From: Stratiolaelaps scimitus
Lineage: Eukaryota; Arthropoda; Arachnida; Mesostigmata; Laelapidae
DNA length: 64,000 nt
Direction: 5' to 3'
Assembly: GCA_019614645.1 (NCBI GenBank)
Contig: JABWDB010000071.1
Span: 124,001-188,000, forward strand
Below, piece by piece: positions 1 to 11,900 of this stretch. The notes beneath the pieces were generated by a model. The model was not told where the DNA came from. It searched no databases and saw only the letters and a program-made list of their open reading frames with translations. Each line of letters begins with the position of its first letter. Within the stretch, counting starts at the first letter, position 1. Position numbers and translations under genes: made by a program.

Positions 1-330
1 CAATGATCAAACTCGAGTGTTATGCGAGTTATGCGTTATAAATATGTCAGATAAACGTTGAGAAATCATCATCAGTTAACATCATTGGTTCAATAAACTG
101 GTGCGGCGCCGCACCCGTGTATTTTCATACAGCTTATCAGGGTAATGGCAATTCCTAAGTTAAAGTGGATTTATAGTTCAAATCAACGCACAGCCTAATT
201 TCTGCTTATAACGTACTTAGGTCTATGAATCTGCTTGGTAAGTAGTGTGCCCAGAAAATGACGCGACCGTATGGAAGGACTGGGTATGTTCAGAATCAGT
301 TACATCAAATCTTATTCTAGCCTCTAGACA
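1..330. other. Possible LTR-like segment, otherwise unassigned
   Basis: This stretch has a TATA-like tataaatat near 37-45, an AATAAA at 92-97 and then a perfect 16-bp GC-rich palindrome at 100-115 (core gcggcgccgc). A TATA element followed by a poly(A) signal within about 60 bp resembles the U3/R part of an LTR, and a Ty3/gypsy pol fragment lies 400 bp downstream. I see no second LTR, no primer-binding site and no terminal TG..CA pair, so the assignment is a suggestion only. Confidence 0.2.
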
Positions 331-405
331 TTGTCGGAAGAATGCAGAAAGCAGGGAGGCACACTTTAAATGTTGACTGAGAGTCAGCCCAAGAATACGG
401 CGACC
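330..405 (-). repeat. Copy of dispersed repeat family 'D' (minus orientation)
   Basis: Read on the minus strand, this segment matches two other places in the window (31930-32110 and 35995-36200). The shared core is a gact-ctcagycaacattt block followed by a tgcattnyttcg block about 40 bp later. The similarity is visible by eye but imperfect. The family has no recognised coding function; it may be part of an LTR or untranslated region of a retroelement. Confidence 0.4.
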
Positions 406-419
406 TGCATGTGAAGCGA

Positions 420-1482
420 GTTCAGGCCGTGTCACTCTCTGACGATGTGGCCATGGTGCAGGCTGAAGACTCGTAGATCAAACAGCTGAAGAATATCATC
501 TGCAAACGACGAAGCGACCGAACTGGAGGTGAGAATAGCATGATTCAAGGATATGAGATGCGGGACGGCCTTCTATATCGTGTTATCGAACTGCAAGCTG
601 CTGAACAGGCGACGGTACTATATTTGTTTGTTGTTTCGCGTACCATGCGTGGGTACGTGATAGTGATGTGCCATTACAACAACGACTTCACGGTCGACGG
701 GCAGGACTGTGTAACCCCGTCGCTAAGGAACGCCGGCCGTTTCGGAAGCTATATCTAGAACACATGTGACGATTGTCGAAATCTGGATGTACGACTCATA
801 TTCGACGCTTTTCCAAGTCTGTTTTATTGGAGGCCGTGCATACTACAAAGGTCACGGTTGCAACTCACTTCTTACAGAAGGTATTCTCACGCTATGGGTT
901 GCCAGACGTGGTGGTTACGGATCGAGACGTTTACATCAAATTTGTTTACCAAGGTTCTCCAGGAAAACGGTGTGAAGCACGCTCTCATCTCGACGCAACA
1001 CCCGCAGGCTAACGGACAGGTGACGTGGTGGTGGTTCGTAGAGCTTCAATAGTAAGGGGGGCTCCTACGAAATTGCAGGCGAAATTTTGAGGGCCCATGG
1101 TAATCACAGAGGTTCTCCCGCATGACATCTACCGACTCACGGAATTGGTGGTGGCGACGAGGTGTCGTCGACTACAGCCGAGGAGTTGGGTAGTGAGTTG
1201 AATGGGACGATTGATCCCGCCCGAGAAAGTGAGGAGAGTTTCAACGACGCCCTGGAGGTGGACGACTTCGGGTGTACAACGCTGCCGGACGGGATGAACG
1301 ATGCGACAACGACGGAGGTGGCGCCCGCAATCGCTGAACAGCCCGCGCACCCAGGACCTCGACCAGGACTCACCACAACAGCAGCAAAAAAGCAAGACGT
1401 ACGCGCAGCCAAGCCGCAACCAGAACCAGTGGCGACCATACTCGCGCGACAGTTGCTCATCATCTCCGAAATCAACTTGTAG
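420..1482 (+). mobile_element. Ty3/gypsy retrotransposon pol 3' end (integrase), decayed
   Basis: In order, the translations show a GYEMRDGLLYR segment that normally precedes the integrase zinc-binding domain (about 540-600), an MRGYVIVMCH zinc-domain helix (about 640-680), integrase-core pieces at 830-1020 (FLQKVFSRYGLPDVVVTDRD, then LISTQHPQANGQV), and a C-terminal EVLPHDIYRLTEL piece near 1105-1140. These pieces lie in different frames and are separated by stops, so the copy cannot make a protein. The order and spacing match a Ty3/gypsy integrase, which inserts element cDNA into the chromosome. The remaining open stretch to 1482 is acidic then proline/glutamine-rich and would be the element's C-terminal tail. 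Confidence 0.75.
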
Positions 1483-2340
1483 CTTTTTTTGCAATCCTAG
1501 TTGCCCTCGCCATCGCTGACAGACGAGATCGAAGGTGGTGACATGCATTAACATGCCAATACGCCCCTTAATAAAATAGTCTAACAACAGTTGAAAAGAT
1601 GTGAACGAAATTCTAGACAAGGCAGCAAAAGAAAAATGGGTGACTGCGATGAGAGGAAAAACATATTTGGAGTTCTATCGAGAGTACAAAGGGGAATATG
1701 AGTGTAATTTTTTAATATACTCTAACTTCAGAACAAAAGGACTACGTGCATATGGCATAGCAGGAAAGTTAAAACCGAGGTTCTGATGTCAAATTGTGCT
1801 AATTATGATTGAGGTGCCGTTGATGCAATGAGGATTGTGATTCAAAAACACATAATATTACAATGTGAAACACTAGGTGAAATCGACAAATCGAATTGAA
1901 GCGTTCGGATTCGGAGATGGGAAACAGTGGAGAAAAATACATGCTAGTAAAAGAAGATTGGTAATTTGGTACACATACATACACACACAAATGACATAGG
2001 ACAAAAGAGCACCCATAGAAAACGAGTGAAAATATAATATTTAGATAATATTGAAGATACTATGAAATACGTCCCTCTGATACAGAGAGATTCTGCAAAT
2101 CGAGTAGTAAAGATTTATATGTAGTTATGGGTAAACAGATATGTCCAATCAATTAGCCTTGCACAAGTTTGATTTCCTGAAAAATGTCACGACAGTTAAG
2201 CAACGTTGGCCCATTGAACTAAGTACATACTCTAAGTATCTCTAGCTTATTTAAAATAACCGCTCAAAATATGTTTACATATGCCTGGCTATTCGTAATA
2301 CTCGATGTATAAATAAATATCCTCGTTGGCGTAAAAGGAA
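1483..2340. other. Intergenic, no feature recognised
   Basis: AT-rich sequence with only short ORFs without recognisable motifs. A brief CA-rich run occurs around 1970-1990. I see no gene or repeat here. Confidence 0.5.
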
Positions 2341-2990
2341 GAAACTCTTGCAAAAACCAGGAGATGGGCAAGCACAATATGAACTAGGAGAGCATATGAA
2401 TGTATTGTCGATACTGTAGATTGGAGATTGAATAATGAGCAAAAGTGAAGCGGCAGTAATAGAAGGTTATATACTAATAGGAGTACATAATTGCATTATG
2501 TGCCGTGCACCAATATGCACATAAGCAATGGCGCTGGCTCTATCAGAAATCCCCCATGAGGCCTGAAAAAGGAGGAAAAGTGCTCACTGAGCACGGGGAA
2601 TTCTTATTTAGAATACACTGCGATATGGGGATTGAGGACGACTCAAAGCATACCCCATTCACCTGTCCGAGAATGGAAGAGGCGAGGATTAGGGAAAGAT
2701 TAATTGTGAAGGAATCGACAAGTCAAAATTGCCCCTCTAGCCTACCGAAAAACGGTCAACGGAAATTTTGCAGAATATATCTGCGACACAATAAATGCGA
2801 CACATGACGCCAGAGAATATGTCCCCGAAAAGACAAACCGGTTAAGAAGAATCCGAAAGACCAGGCAACTGCTGATTAATACAAGAAGCGTGTACAGTGG
2901 CGAAATGATGGCTGAACAGCCGGTAAGGCTAGATGATGGCCCGGAGGTATGTGAGATACATAAGATAAGAAAGCGAAATAAGTACATTGT
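2341..2990 (+). mobile_element. R1-like non-LTR retrotransposon, 3' tail remnant
   Basis: An open stretch at 2505-2807 ends with a C-x9-H-x4-C arrangement (CDMGIEDDSKHTPFTCPRM) preceding an acidic, arginine-rich helix. R1-clade reverse transcriptases carry a C-terminal zinc-knuckle-like tail of the type C..C....DD..HT.F.C..W just before their 3' UTR. The first cysteine of the usual pair is missing and upstream reverse transcriptase sequence is not recognisable, so this is a 5'-truncated, decayed copy. The GC-richer DNA to about 2990 is probably its 3' UTR. Confidence 0.5.
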
Positions 2991-4734
2991 TGAATATTAA
3001 GCTCAGAAGAAACTCCACGGCTCTGCGGATAAACCACTGCAGCAATCGGAGAATCGAAGAGAGTGGCTTGGGTTTGGGAGCTTGAAAAGCGATCTCGGCC
3101 AAATGATCCGGTAGGCGACATTGACGATCTGTGATACTATTAAACAAAAATCCAGGGATCGACCTGGAGCTCAACAAGAGAAGTTCTAGATTGCAGAGGG
3201 TGGGAATCCCATTCTATCGTGGCCAAGATATCAGATGTGTAGCCCGATGTGCATAATGCATTTCCAATCCAAAAACGAATAGACATAAGTATTTGGCTTG
3301 TTGTGCTGATTATGGAGTAGTAATTAGTTCAACATTTTGATGAATATGAAGATCAAGAAGTGCATTGAAATATAAAAGTATTTCAAATAAAATAGAGATT
3401 AAACGCTTCGAACGTAGAAAAGAAAACAGCAGTGTACAGAAAGCAAAGTCAAAATATGTGAAGACTGAACGCCAAAAAGGTATTTCAATAGTAAGAATGA
3501 ACAAACTGAAGATGCATCTTATTCAAACATGACTGTAGTCTCGAAGATGTTCAATTGTGTGCGAAAATGAAAAACAATAATTAAAAAGTAGATAAAACAA
3601 TAATTATAGTAACAGTAGAAATAAATATACAAATAGTGAACATAGAGGATATAGGTGAGTGAACCTACTAACAGGGTGCTGTCAGATACTAACGATATTT
3701 TTGGAAATTAGTTAGAAAGTGGCCCGTATTGTCGCTGGAATAGAAGTCGTAAAGAAGAATTAGTTAAGAAGCAAAAAGCAGCGGTTCAATATTGTGGCGA
3801 AGATCGATAATGGTAAGTAACAACACAGACAACAACTTATCGATCTTAACAAGATCGATAAGTTGTTGTTACTGTGTTTAAAGTTGTCGTGTAACTGTAG
3901 TGCCCAGTTGGTGGTGAAGAGGTGGGAACTACTCTAATTATTTTATTCTATAACATACGACGTATGTGAGGTGCACTGATGCGGATGTCATCGAAATCTC
4001 ACATCGATATCGGTGAATGTCCCAATATAAAAACGAAGAAGAGTGTAAACGAATAAGGCGACGTTAGATGAGGTTGGAATGTGAGCGTTTAATCATTAAT
4101 AAATAAACTGCGCGTGTGAAAATCGAAAAAGTTGCACAACGCGAGTAAGAAGTTGAGGCTACTACAACAACAGGTGGGAAAAAAAATCATCATAGCGAAT
4201 CGTGAATGACTACCAGTGAGCTATTTATAAATCTGGATTGAAATAATTAGGTCATGCCCAGCCCCCCCCCCTGATATTAGATCTGTTTCATCGGTTCGCC
4301 AGCGGTATTCCAGTATTTCCGTGGTTAAACCTAGGAGGCACACCAAAGGTGCAACGACACAAAGAGAAATGTTTGAGGTATTTTACCCTATGTGTTGCTT
4401 CAAATAGTGAATCTTCGATTCACGCTTCTTGATGTAGTTTCGTAAGATATTCATTTCCGAAATGTTTATTTGTTAATATCTTATACTATAATATTATGTA
4501 ACCCCCCTTACTATAATCTTGAGATTCACAAGTGAGTTTAAGTTCCAAGACAATTCCATTGATATATTGGTTGTAAATGTTTATTCAATAAAGGCCAAGA
4601 AAAATACTTTGGCTTGATTATAGATCATGTGCAAAATTACAAATTTAAGGAGAATCATCAATCAGGATCAATACATCAAGCAAGATCGAACAAAACCTTT
4701 CATGGATTCAAGCCTAACTTCAGGGCATTCACGA
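2991..4734. other. Intergenic, simple sequence and one hairpin
   Basis: No coding region is recognised. A strong hairpin (3822-3878) and a poly-C run (about 4262-4271) are the only structured elements I see. Confidence 0.5.
3822..3878. repeat. Near-perfect inverted repeat (hairpin)
   Basis: The arms 3829-3847 and 3851-3869 are perfectly complementary over 19 bp with a 3-nt loop (aac). The pairing continues outward through aacacag / ctgtgtt after a 2-nt bulge, giving arms of about 26 bp. The stem contains the palindromic ATCGAT. A related agatcgataa occurs at about 3801, just outside the left arm. It could be a foldback-element remnant or a small hairpin RNA source. Confidence 0.8.
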
Positions 4735-5290
4735 AGATGCACTTCTACGATTTCTACATCAAAAAATTCGTCGTCGGCCAATGTCAAATCAATCGAGTTT
4801 GCTGACATGTTGCACTATCAAGCGAAATGTAGAAATATGTACTGGCCTTTCGATGCTGATTAACTAATTAGACAAAGTGGTCGAACTTCAATGCGTACAC
4901 CAAATTGAAACGAACAACCAAAATTAAGTCACATTTGCTCGGTTCGCTCTTTCTAAACGAACTGAATTGTCGCATCGATGATGGAATAGAGATACATGTA
5001 AGTATATTCGTGGTTAAGACGTTTTACATAGATAAAAATATATGGTAGTCAGAGAAATAATTCGAACCCTTGAGCAGGAAAAGCAGGCAATCAGCTTATA
5101 TTGATCCAAATGCATCATGCACCTATTAGCCTACAGTTGAATTCCCAGGCAGAATAAAGAATTATATTTCTCAACTTGCTCTTAGAAAACAAGGTTTTTA
5201 TGTCACAACGTTCAGCAAACTCGATCGGGTTCGACATTGACCAAAAGCCTCTGTGTAGAAGTCGATGAAAAAGAGCATTGTATTGACGAC
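4735..5290. repeat. Diverged inverted duplication
   Basis: Segment 4735-4815 (plus) resembles the reverse complement of 5190-5290. Both contain atcgagtttgctga preceded by a gscmaatgtc-like block, and both read IEFA in one frame, followed by a weakly similar 12-15 residue stretch. The two arms are about 400 bp apart. This looks like two opposed fragments of one old element. I do not recognise the family. Confidence 0.35.
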
Positions 5291-5299
5291 ACTAGTTAC

Positions 5300-5906
5300 A
5301 AATTTTTAATTAAGAGGGGATAATAGAGTTAAAAAAATTGGCAGTGTTTAAACAAGCCGGCACACTTCTAGCTAACTAGCACTTCTAGCACTTCTTCTAA
5401 CTAAGAGCGATCATTCGTCATTACCAGAATTGCTGTCGTCCTGAGCATTATATTTACTTAACATTATATTTAAATGCGAGCTTTGTTTTAATTACCCGCG
5501 TATAACAATGAACTACTGCATTGAGTCAAAATAACTGGTCTTCAGGCAGCTCCGTAATCCTTTCGTAAAAAAAACAGGAGCAAATAAACGATATACTTTA
5601 AGGACCAGTATCAACAGGTATCGGTGACGACAGTTTGAAAGTGGCTGTGAAAAACTTAACTGAAACTGGGCTTTCAACCGAGCTGACTGCACAACCTCCA
5701 GTTTAACTCCAAATAATAATGAAAAACATTGCAACCTATCTATTACAAAAGACAAAGTAGCGTTCCTCAGATCACACACGAGCTCCCAGAAAATACAGGC
5801 AATTCGTAAGTAGTTGGATATTTTTATTCCAGTGTTTATATTGTGCAAAAAAATTATGGCTGGATTTGCAGCTTTATCGCACCGGCATGATGGCTACGTG
5901 TTGAGG
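5300..5906. other. Downstream flank of LARS1, no gene
   Basis: A 111-codon minus-strand ORF (5513-5848) exists here but lies beyond the LARS1 poly(A) signal, has no recognisable motif and is rich in hydrophobic and basic residues typical of chance ORFs. No other feature is seen. Confidence 0.5.
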
Positions 5907-5912
5907 TTTATT
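5907..5912 (-). promoter_or_regulatory. LARS1 polyadenylation signal AATAAA
   Basis: A canonical AATAAA on the minus strand lies 11 nt past the LARS1 stop codon (5925-5923). It implies a very short 3' UTR unless a more distal site is used. Confidence 0.6.
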
Positions 5913-5922
5913 GGACACAGTT

Positions 5923-8900
5923 CTATTCGACCACGTAGGTTATTTGGTCGCCGATGTACAGCCTGTTTGGTCCCTCGATAAGCACGACTCCGTTCTTCTC
6001 GAAATCGACATCAAGATGAGAGTCCTTTGGGATTTCGACTTTTCCTTCCAAATATTTGCCTATGACAGGAATTTTTCGCGGACCGCTCAACGGGTCTTCA
6101 TAACGGAACAACCGCACCTGCAAGTAAAATGAAAGAGAAATAGACTTGGTCTCTCCTGAGTTTGTCCGCATTCATTGAAATAATTAGTGAAAGCATGATA
6201 ATAATGATAATACCTGCAAACGTGGCATGAGAGCATATTCATAAATTGATAAGTGCGCACCACTTGCAGCCAGCGAATAGCTGATTACTTTAAGGCTTGT
6301 TTGATATGACAGAAAATAGTTTGACTTAATAATTCAGGCTCAACTGTTTCACTTAATAATTCAAGTATACATTATGTTATTCACAGCGTTATGTAACTTT
6401 CGTATATTGATGCACCTTTTCGTTACAGCAACTATATGCCTATAGAAGGTTTCATAAAATGTTTAGGATGTAGCTAGTTGTTTCGTCCCATAAACGCATA
6501 CTTATACAGGCACTAGAATGATCCGCGCACTTCACCACTCGATGTCAGTTTTTGCCAGTAGTTGTACTGTTACCCTGATGAATGAGTATAGTTCTCCCAG
6601 TAAAATATTACAGTCATCCCATTACCTGCAACAGTTGTGTTCTCCCTATTCTCCCTTTTCAAATAATGCTCAGCGCCACTTGCGCCACACCAACATCAGT
6701 TCGCAACCATTTGAGCAAAAGCACTATATACAGTAATCCGCTATAGAAAATTGTTCATATTGTTATTTTAAATGCGGAATAGTATGGGAAACGTGTGAAC
6801 GTAATGGACAACAGAGTATAAACGAACGCATGTCTACCCAGAGTGGAGCTGCTGCCTAATTACACGTATCGTATTGTTACCGAACTGCACAAATCGAATT
6901 GTTCCATCGCAATATGACATTAAACCTATCACCCTCCCGCAGTTTTCTTATTCTCTCATTGGAAGTATTCCACTATTCAACTTGAACTGCACTTACACAT
7001 TAGAATATCAATTTGCAGCCAGTTACAACTCATCGCAACACACAACTAGTGCAAACACAACATTAATATACAGTTGAGATAGATGGCTACGAAGTACATC
7101 TAAGACAATGGAACTGAATGACACTGGTTCTGTGCAAGCGTACTGAACAATTGCATGACACCAGCCATCCTATTCAATGTTGTTTGTTCAAAAATACCGA
7201 ACAAACTTCTCAATGACTGCAGATGACAGCAGTGAGCTGGTACGGCTTTCAAATCAAAAATATTTGTTCATCGTTCCAGAGAACACCAAAATTGAGCCAA
7301 CCAGCTTCGCGTTAGAAGGTGCCTAGATCATATTGTACTGACAAGCTCTGGTGGTCTCGCACAAGTTCCGCCCACGACTTCCATGATCCTAAAATTCTCA
7401 GATCACGATCCGGTGTCCGTCACACTTGCCAGTGCACGAAAGGAGTTACGGTACACCAAATTTGTGAAATAACCGGAGAAACAACGAAAACTGGAGGCGA
7501 AAAAACTAGAGGAGCTGCGATACACCAAAGACATGTGAACCATAAAAGAAATGAAGCAAAGAGATGTTGAGACAAAATAAAATGACGAAATCCTACACTA
7601 GATTAATTTCATCCTATGCGGTACCGAATGTCCGATGTGATAACTAGGCCCAAACAAACAAACCTTGTTCTGTTTAAATCCGCTCAACGCAAATTGAAAC
7701 TGATCCCTTCAATCCGGGAATCACCACTTGACAAGTTTGCCCTACCGACCCGCAAAAATCCGATTGCTGAGACGCCGGGATAAATCAGACGCCATCCAGA
7801 CTGCCTGCCTAAAAATTATAAGGCACTATTCGAACCAGTTTTAAGCGACCACATCCCGATTAGTTACGCCCCAATCATGAATAATGTTAAGATAATTGAG
7901 ATAGGGCGCCGATGTTTGGCTAGAGACGAAGGACCCAGCTCATGATCTGTGCACGAGTATACCACGGGCTGAGCCGCTCTGGAACTCAAGACCAGCTTCG
8001 ATCGCCTTTACTTTGATGAGGGTGAAGGGACCCAGAGATATCACCTTACGATTTATTCGGCCCGATGAACAAGACCGTTGAAATTACCTGTCTAGAAAAG
8101 GCTTGAGCCGCCGTTGTCGACTGCTGTCAATATGGAACGTCCCTCCAAGAGAGCGAACTCGACTCAGCGACAACGTTCAAAAACACTGGTATATTTTTTT
8201 AAATCTGTCCTTGCTAGCTAAGTTATAGTAATAATAATAATATATCTAATAATAAATATAAATATGTAAATTAGTTGGTTAAAGCGATTAAGATGCTTTC
8301 AAAGTACTCACGAAATGATTAATCATGTGCGATTAATCATCTGCTTAAATTTACCTTGTGACTGTCCTTTAAATAGCGATTTTCTTTCCGAAGGCGCTCC
8401 TCAAGTTTCCCGCAGATATCGTTGGGCAAAACTGGTACGGTGGCTTCAAAGAAATCCGCCCGATCTTGCTGGTTAAGACAACTCAGGTTAACGAACTTAA
8501 CTTCCTTAAAGACTACAAAGGGTGCCCCGGGGCAGCATTCCTCTTTGATCTTATCTTCTGCGCTGTCGTTCCACTCTACATTTAGACAAACAACATCTAA
8601 TGTGCTATTGAGATAGGCGAGGTTCTCCAATAAGATATCGACCTCGTTAAAGTCTACCGTCAATTTCAGGGCCTTTATCCCCATCTTCTCTACCTTTTCA
8701 CGCATCATTTGAGCGAAAGGCATAACTTTCTTCATGTATTTCTTTAACTCGGGCTTATCTTTGAGTTCTGTAGAGATAACCTTGTTGTCCGGCAGTGCAC
8801 CATGCTTCTTGTGGAGGTCGGCCATAGTACTCAGAATCACTGACTGCCAGGGTGGGAAAGTCTTCGCCACCCAGATGGTTCCCTCGATTACCTTGGGAAC

Positions 8901-11900
8901 GGAACAAGCGACAACTCCCTTCTTTCCTTTGGCCGCTGCCGTAAGGTAAGCTTTGAGACGCATGCGAAATTCATGAGAAGCCTCACGAAGATATTCAGAT
9001 GATTTCAGTAAGGTGTCATCTACGAGGTCGGCCGACGGCCACTGAGCGCGCAGGACGCTCCCCTCTTTTTTCAAATGCATCATCCATACATGCTCTGAGA
9101 TATGTGGACAGATGGGCGACAGCATGAGGATTTGTATCTCAATAAATCGCATTACCAGATCGCGGTGCATTCCGTTCAGGAGACAAAGCTCACGGTATTC
9201 ATCCCGAGCAGCTTGAAATTCGAAAAAGCCTGTTCGCAGGGCTTCTTTGAATAAAAATGCATCGTAGTTGTTTTTCGTTTCGGTAATGTACAAATTCATC
9301 TGATTCGCGAACGCTTTATCCGCAAATGTGTTCGAAGGTCCCATTCGAAGCTTATCTTGATTTTCTACCATTTCTTTTACCCACTCGAGGAAGGTGTAAA
9401 GCCTCAGGATGCCAGCCTCCGCCATACCCACTACAAAGTTAGCATCTTCCACACCATCACCAGCATCGGCTAGGGTAAATCTCATCCCGTCGGCGCCAAA
9501 CATATCGATAGCATCGGCCAGAGTAAGAAAATTTCCTGTTGATTTGGACATCTTCTCACTGTTGAGAAGCAGATGTCCATTTGCACGCATTCCACGGACC
9601 CATTTCTCTGGTTCCGTCTCCCACATGGCGGTGTGGTTGAATAGTGCGTATGATAGATGATTAGGAACTAGATCCTTGCCGGAGCAACGGACGTCCAGTG
9701 GGTACCAAAATTCAAATTCCCGTTTCAAAATATCAAACGTATCCTTAGGAAGCCTGGCTGATTTTGGGAACGGCGCATTTCTAAGGAATATGTAGTCCCA
9801 CATCTCCGGCGTCATATCGGACGACTTAATACCTGGAAATATAATAGTGGGAAGAACAATTAATGCGGGACGAATGCAGCTATGCATTATATATTGGTTG
9901 TATGTATGCTATATATGTATATTATAGTTTCGATTTGTATGTGCCCAATGGACGACAGGTGCATAGTAATACCGACAGGTCCTCATAGTAATACCTAATG
10001 GTTAAGAGCTGAGGCCTGTCAGATAGGGGAACAGCTGATGGACAGCTCGAAAAAAAACAGTATATATGTATATTATACATTTTTGCCAACGATTGCTGTA
10101 TAAACTGTTGTATAAATATCTATATATGCTACGTACACCCGTAAATCCTTACTTTAGTATCTTCTAAAATAATCTTTAAAAATCATTGGAAATACGTTTC
10201 AGAAATACTGGTACCTAAAAAACAGGACAACAGGACTCTATATGAAGTTGTTTTGTACTTGTTCCATACAAGAACGTCTATTTAGCGTTGTCCCAACAGA
10301 GTGGCTTGTAGTCTCCAATTTCAATTTTCAATTTCCCCGTGCTTGCACAACTAAAGCAACCCACATCAAATAATAATCGCAGGGTCTTTACCGAGAGGGC
10401 TTTTTTCCTGCCGTCCAGTGATGTCACCACCTTGTAGAAGGTGCGAAACGGTATAGTATGCCATGTAAATGGTCGAATCGGACAAGGATTCTATAAGCCA
10501 GGATTCATCCCAGGGAAGTTTCGTTCCCAGGCCATAAGTCCGTGAGCAAGCATGCTCCTTAAGCCACTCAATTGAAGCTTCAAAATTCTTCCGCACTTCT
10601 TCTGAAAAGCACGCCATACTGGCCAGATTGGTGCGGGCTAAGTCTTTCCATGACTTGTCGCCTGTAAAGTCACAATAAATCAGAACAATGCTAATTGCTT
10701 TGTGTGTTCCGCACAAATTGCTAATTACATAAAACGGACCGGAACAGATTTCATACAGTTAAAATTTTCGAAATACAATCAGTGCTCACTCCTCATAGAT
10801 AATTTGTAGAGAGAGATTCCCCCATCCTGTTGCTATGCCAATTAATGGAGGAAAACAGAAATTTATATATGAACCCTAATAAAGCATGATGATGGGTAGA
10901 ACGAAAGCTACAATACTATACAGGCCGCAATTACGAAGGTGAGTTAACCTTTTAATTAATAAAATGATTTATTATAACTAGGTGATGCTGAATGGTTTCA
11001 GCCCTTACAAAAAAAACCAAGAAAACGCCATTCATACCATAGTCAAGGTACCACTGATCGCATAGAGCAACCACACACTCTTCACCGGAACGCGCAGTGA
11101 CCTTCTTCTCTGGCTCCATGTATAGAACAGCCTCACCGCTTTCAAACAGATCTTTCTGAATGTCTTTCTTTACGTCCTGGACTTTCTTTCCAGCATAAGC
11201 ACCTACCAGAAGGATTCCGTCATAAAATCCTTTCAAATACACCTGAAAGAAGGTACACACTCGCACTAAGATAGACGCCATATAGATCGTCTTGCAGCAA
11301 GCAAACAATTATACATTATTGCTGCCACGTCGCTAATTACTTTGTTGCTTGCATCAGTAACTTATACTGTACGTATTATTATTATCTTTCCATTAATCAT
11401 CGGTACTGTGCAGTATTTGTGATTTAACAAACTGTTTAGTTAATTTGAATGATTACTAGATCGAGTTAACTTAACACTCTAAAAAATTGTTTGATAGCAG
11501 CCATCAAAAACTCTTATTATAGTGGTCACTGTTTTAACGGTACCGGCACCTGGCAGGTTTTAAATCGTCTATACAAATAACTTCGATCTACCGTAAACCA
11601 CTATCTTACACGTACCATCTGTTTAGCCTCCGCAAGTTTTTCTCGATCATTTTGGCTTTTTATTTTAAGGTCGTCGCAAACTTTCGGGGCAGCGAGGTTG
11701 CCAAACCCAGGAATCTCAAGGATGGGTTTGGGTTCAAACGGCATCACCATCTCGTTTTTGATACCATATTTCTCGCGTAACGGTGCTTTTTGTTTAAGAT
11801 CACGTAGAGCAGCGAAATCGTCCGGTGAGTCACTCGGCACACTTGTTACAATTCCGGTACCCTTATCGTCCTTGATCGTTAACATGGGCAGCGTGTAAAT

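Noticed and set aside
1129..1620. 163-codon minus-strand ORF
   Set aside because: It is the antisense of the Ty3/gypsy pol tail; the plus strand carries the recognisable integrase C-terminal motif.
4258..4275. Poly-C tract as a functional element
   Set aside because: Homopolymer runs occur at 4262, 38324 and 45241 and are more simply slippage products or sequencing-prone tracts.
5513..5848. 111-codon minus-strand ORF downstream of LARS1
   Set aside because: It lies beyond the LARS1 stop and poly(A) signal, shows no domain, and no splice link to LARS1 gives conserved residues.
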